Part shown: piece after piece, positions 60,118 through 64,000 of the stretch
How the letters are laid out: every line of letters begins with the position of its first letter
Position numbering within the stretch: the first letter of the stretch is position 1
From: Pisolithus tinctorius
Taxonomy: Eukaryota; Basidiomycota; Agaricomycetes; Boletales; Pisolithaceae
Length of the DNA stretch: 64,000 bases
NCBI GenBank assembly: GCA_024663395.1
Contig: JANFAH010000020.1
Coordinates: 992,001-1,056,000 of the forward strand
Direction of reading: 5' to 3'
Program-made: the position numbers and the translations under genes
Notes under the pieces: model-generated
The model's input: the letters and a program-made list of their open reading frames with translations, nothing else
Told to the model about the DNA's origin: nothing
Databases searched by the model: none

Positions 60118-62890
60118 TTAGACTACTGCCACCTTCATCCATGGGAAGTTTACCAGAGAGACCTCCAGTGCTTCCAACTGTTGCTGGCTGAGCCCCTTAA
60201 TCCAAGCATCATCATATAAAGCAATTGGTAGACCTTTAACTGGCATCCTGCCACTCTTGTGATTTCTGGGTGCACGAATTCTTCTCATCGGCCAAGACCC
60301 CTGTGGTGAAAAAGTGTCAATGTCAAGGAACTGCTGAAGGTCCACAATGTCAAGCTCCCACTCAATGTGACATTGCCATTTCATATTCTTGACGTGAAGT
60401 ACCCCCTCCACCTCATTCTCGACATCGCTCTCTTCTGAACTTGCACCATGTTCACCAAGGCATAGGACAAGGTCTTGCAGCCATGTCCAAGCTGCAGCGT
60501 TGGCATCACCCTCATTGGCCTTCAATTTCATGATGTGTTCAAGAATAGTTGCTCTGCACATGAATTTCTAGCCACAAAACCGTAAGCCAAAAATATACAG
60601 ACAAGCCAGTATCAGTGAAAAATGTAGCTTACATTGCGATGGCGGGTAGTCTGATGACTCAGTTTCAAAACTTCTTCTCTCTCCTCTATCAACCGTGCCT
60701 CCATTTCAGCTGGTGTTTCGACGACACCATGCTTGGTCAACTTTGGTTGGGCCTTCCTCCATGTCATCCTTAGTCGCTTGTAGTGATCCACAAGTAGTGC
60801 TCTGAGATAGTGTTCCGAGTGCACTGTTGGCCAGTTCTCTTCCATTGACCATGTACACAGCTCTTGGAGAAGGAGATCAATTATGGTGCTATTCCATGGG
60901 GAGTTAGCATTATGCATCATATCAAAGACTAGTGCATCAGAATCAGGGCTGGGTCCATCCTCAAATTCATATGAATGGACGTCGATGGGATCTGCTGAAT
61001 CACAGGCGACAAACTCGACATCTTGAGTAAAATTGAGTTTCTCCTTAAACAGCCTTCGCACTTTGGCCTGTCGCAACAGTTAGTAAATGCCGCCCAAAAG
61101 ACTGGATTTGCATTACCAAATAGAAGTTACATTCATCACCAGATTCCACATCTCTCTCCTCCTGTAGCTCTCGACTCTCTGCATTCTTCCTCTGGGAGCG
61201 GGGGCTACGTTTGGTATTCAGTGAGAACTGACCACCACTGAGTATGCTTTTCACAGTGCTCTCAATCCCTTTGGTAATGGCTTCCATGAACTGTAACACC
61301 TGTGGGGGAATGTCGCCTTGTGGACCTGGCGTTTGAGGTTCCAGTGTGTCAAACTCCTGCTGCATGGAGGGGGCACAAGAAACATCAGGTGTGCCATCCT
61401 GTAAAATACATGAGCTCTGGCCATCTGGACACCACAACGATCAAAATTCTCACATCCATATTGAAGGATGCTGTAGGTATCCTCAGTAGTGCAACAAGCT
61501 ACTGATGTATTAGACCAACCTGTAGGTATCTACAGGATATCAGTAAGTATAATACTGGTAGTGAAAGTGAGCTTACCCTCAGTAGTGCAACAAGCTACTG
61601 AGGGAACAGTGAATAAACTACTGTAAAATGTGCGCTCTAAGGTGATTATGTAAGCACCCAAACATCGCACCAAAGTGAGCAGAACACAGGGGAGAATATA
61701 TCTCCAACAATCCATTGGTATACTAACAAGACGTGACCGCCCTGAGATTCCATAAGTTCGCCTCAACTTCTTCAGTGCATTGAGATTTGGCGTGGGTGTC
61801 AGCCGCGATGCTAGCGTGTTCCCTCGCTGTCTCGGTGGAGGTGTTTTCAAGTGTGGCACCTCATCATTGTCATCAACATTGCCTTCATTGCTTTCTGCAA
61901 AGTGGGACATTGGCACGTCATCGCCATCTCGATTCTGATCTGCCATTTTCTGGGGCAGGTGTCATGTGTGGTGGCAGTTGGGACCTGTTACCTGTAACAA
62001 CATGAGCTCAAGGCCAGTGATGTTGAATGAATACTTACTAGTGGTTGCCTCTGCTGCACATATCGCTGCTCTAAGTTGGCAATCTCTGTTTCCTTCTCTG
62101 CCTGAGTGTATCTGAATATGCGGAAGGGAAACAAATCTCGACATTGACTTACCCTAAGACTCGCCTCAGCCTTGTTCATTTTCTCAGAAAATGCCTTGTC
62201 ACATTCCTTCAGCTTCTCAGCAAACTTGAGGTCGCATTCCTTCAAAGCTTCAGCGAGCTTCATTTGAGATAACGCTGGCAACTTTGCGAGTTGTGCCTCC
62301 ATATGGACCTGGGTTCTGCTAAGCGCTCTCTGCTCAAATTACCAGAATAAATTTTTACCTTCATCTCATTGCAGATACTTTCGATATTGGTTCTACACTG
62401 ATTGATGGTTGCTTCATGCTGACTCTGAATGCATGCCTGAGTGTTGCTATGTTCCTGTATATATTCCTAGCAAAGAGAGTGACCTACACATTTGCATGAG
62501 AACATAAGATTTACTCACTTCTTCACAGCGTTCCATAATTCCTTGCAATTCCATCACTTTCCTTTTCTGATTCTTGATCTCCACACATGCCATCTGATAG
62601 CAGTCATCGATGTTGTGGAGCACTGCCTCTTGCTAGGTGGATTGGGACAGGCATTGGTGGATCACCAGAGGCAAGTCGTCAGAGGCAGGTCATTGGAGGC
62701 TGATCATCGGAGGCAGGTCATCAGTGGCAGATCCATTCATGTACATACCACATGTTACACACCTCTTTCAGCTGACGGACATGTCCTCTCAGTTGGTTAA
62801 TGACTCTGTGCTTTTCATATAGATCCCAGCACAATTTGTGTGAGTAGTCGACCTCTTCATGATGACATTTATCTTGGGTGTTAGAGCCCT
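60118..62890 (-). CDS. uncharacterised multi-exon coiled-coil gene
   Basis: Function unknown. On the minus strand, exons follow one another with GT...AG introns: HEEVDYSHKLCWDLYEKHRV (about 62868), HNIDDCYQMACVEIKNQKRK (about 62610), EAQLAKLPALSQMKLAEALK then ECDLKFAEKLKECDKAF (62300-62160), and EKETEIANLEQRYVQQRQ (about 62100), all coiled-coil-like. Then come an acidic piece MADQNRDGDDVPMSHFAE with TPNLNALKKLRRTYGIS (61946-61740), PPQVLQFMEAITKGIEST (about 61300), a helical block with LVDHYKRLRMTWRKAQPKL (61076-60612), and the final exon (60561-60118: WTWLQDLVLCLGEHGASSEE, GSWPMRRIRAPRNHKSGRMP, KGLPIALYDDAWIKGLS). Similar proteins recur in mushroom genomes by my recollection, which suggests an element-borne gene; that is inference. 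The 5' end is not fixed. A MITE lies in one intron. Confidence 0.55.
61458..61710. mobile_element. MITE-like element, copy 2
   Basis: 253 bp flanked by the 3-bp duplication TCC (61455-61457 and 61711-61713). It aligns along its length to 10761-11011: CTGTAGGTA.CCTCAGTAGTG near the left, CCCTCAGTAGTG...CTACTGAGGG in the middle, TATGTAAGCAC..A.CATCGCACC near the right, ending CTCCAACAA. Without it, a 47-nt intron with a GTTAGT donor and CCAG acceptor would be restored on the minus strand, so the insertion is intronic and possibly tolerated. Confidence 0.83.
62668..62740. repeat. short direct repeat, about 20-bp unit
   Basis: GAGGCAGGTCAT(C/T) and close variants occur four times in a row. It sits in what appears to be an intron or gap of the coiled-coil gene. 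Confidence 0.6.
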
Positions 62891-63550
62891 GGGATATACC
62901 TTTGAGTGAATTCCTAAAATGTGCAGAAAATAGAAGAGTGCAACCTCAGGTTCTTGGGAGCGCCATGTACCAGGAACAGACATGAGTTCTAGCAATTTCA
63001 GGCAGGGCATAATTGCACAAGTCTCAGGCGCAGTTTCAGGTGGTTCCGACCACCGCTGACTTGACACGATGGACTTGTACTGGGTATCTAAAGAATGGTG
63101 TCTTCAATAGTGTACCTTGCTGCTGCAAGTGCACTGAACCCACCTACCTTTGTCAAAGAGACTGTCATCTTGCTGGATGGTCTGTGTATCTTCTGGTATG
63201 AAGGAGGCCGTGCAGGAATGGGACACTGGTGTGACCTGGCACGTCTTGTAAGGAAGGCTCCCAGGGAATATTATGTCTGTGTTGTCAGTCATCAACCTTG
63301 CTTATTTGGCAAGAAAGGCTCCCGCAAGGAAAATGTTTTATACATGGAGGCTGGTCATCAATTAATGCATACCAAATGCATAGTGTTGTCAAGGAAATTT
63401 TTCATGTCTTTTTGTGAAATTACCTTTCTTTTTGTTGATGGCCTACTTGTGATCAGCTCCAGCCCTCCTAACTGCACTTGTTATTGTATCAATTATCCTG
63501 GACGAATCTAGCAGTGCATGTGGGAGCATGCTTTAAACCCTTGTGCAATG
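62891..63550. other. unresolved stretch with a weak plus-strand open frame
   Basis: The minus-strand coiled-coil gene may begin here (a frame with PETCAIMPCLKLLELMSVPG, about 63050-62950). A plus-strand frame of 138 codons from ATG 63095 to 63511 has no recognisable feature. I cannot support either as a full gene. Confidence 0.3.
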
Positions 63551-63554
63551 TAGT

Positions 63555-63700
63555 CGCCTGGTAGGATCGCCACTCTCTCTTGTTTTCTGGTCAAGTGGTG
63601 CAGGTCTCCACTCCACTCGTCCCCCAGTTGCCTGGTAGGATCGCCACTTTCTCTTATTCTCATCAAGGTGCAGGTCACCACTCTACTCCTCCCTCTTGTT
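63555..63700. repeat. 75-bp tandem duplication
   Basis: GCCTGGTAGGATCGCCACT starts at 63555 and again at 63630. Both copies continue with CTCT(C)TT and a GTGCAGGT(C)(T/A)CCACTC block. The remaining bases to 64000 show no gene. Confidence 0.7.
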
Positions 63701-64000
63701 AGCATTCCATTTTCATATCTTCCTCCTGTGATGGTAAACACGTGTGTTTATGTTTTTCCATCATCCTCTGTAAGCACCCACCTGTCATCTGCCCAGCTCC
63801 ATATCTAAATATCCTCAGGCTCCTGAATTTCGTCTGCGGTGCAGACTATACTCAACCTCCTGTGACAGGCCCCAGCAGGTCATGATGCTGACATGCTGCA
63901 CTGGCACATCTTGGGCTTCGCTTTGCTTCCTGTTTGTGGAGACCATGCTTCAAGAGGCAGCGCTCCAACCCTATGTTCATAACTGTCAAGTGACTGTGCA

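Noticed and set aside
63095..63511. 138-codon plus-strand gene
   Set aside because: It begins with ATG but has no motif, no splice context and a composition not clearly coding. It is kept only as part of an unresolved stretch.

Overview
This window reads as basidiomycete (most likely Agaricomycete) nuclear DNA. Genes are split by short introns of about 40-55 nt with GT...AG ends. The mobile elements (KDZ transposons, Tnp2-type CACTA elements, Ty3/gypsy retroelements) and the HET-domain gene family fit that group. The species was not identified.

The backbone is a tandem array of five minus-strand HET (heterokaryon-incompatibility) paralogues, here called B to F, at about 7.8-22.8, 25.4-29.5, 31.4-35.6, 48.0-52.3 and 55.3-59.4 kb. 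Each gene has a long first exon (HET domain plus an unrecognised region of about 350 residues) followed by roughly a dozen small exons. The genes fall into two alternating types (C/E and D/F). B is a mosaic of both. The duplicated unit, including intergenic DNA, is about 6-7 kb long once insertions are removed.

Mobile DNA has invaded the array repeatedly. (1) Bases 1-7824 are the right-hand part of a KDZ element: a spliced KDZ transposase, a minus-strand gene of unknown function, a TET/JBP-type 2-oxoglutarate/Fe(II) dioxygenase gene and a 223-bp tandem repeat. Its junction lies in the last exon of HET-B. (2) Bases 8190-19110 are a complete 10.9-kb CACTA-like element with CACTG ends and a 3-bp AGT target duplication. 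It splits another exon of HET-B. It carries an intact six-exon small gene, a decayed Tnp2-type transposase and a minus-strand accessory gene. (3) Bases 35654-45097 are a full-length Ty3/gypsy retrotransposon with 289-bp LTRs and a GTATT target duplication, 86 bp upstream of the HET-D start codon. (4) A 251-253-bp hairpin-rich MITE-like element with 3-bp target duplications is present twice: inside the CACTA transposase (10761-11011) and inside an intron of an uncharacterised gene at the right edge (61458-61710).

Two themes stand out. All six differences between the two LTRs are CpG to TpG/CpA transitions, and every in-frame stop inside the retroelement reading frames is TGA, the expected product of CGA decay. 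This points to cytosine methylation and deamination, while a TET/JBP gene of the type proposed to oxidise 5-methylcytosine sits on the KDZ element nearby. Second, the HET array shows recombination and mosaicism typical of fast-evolving self/non-self recognition loci.

Bases 59640-64000 lie outside the array and hold an intron-rich minus-strand coiled-coil gene of unknown function.
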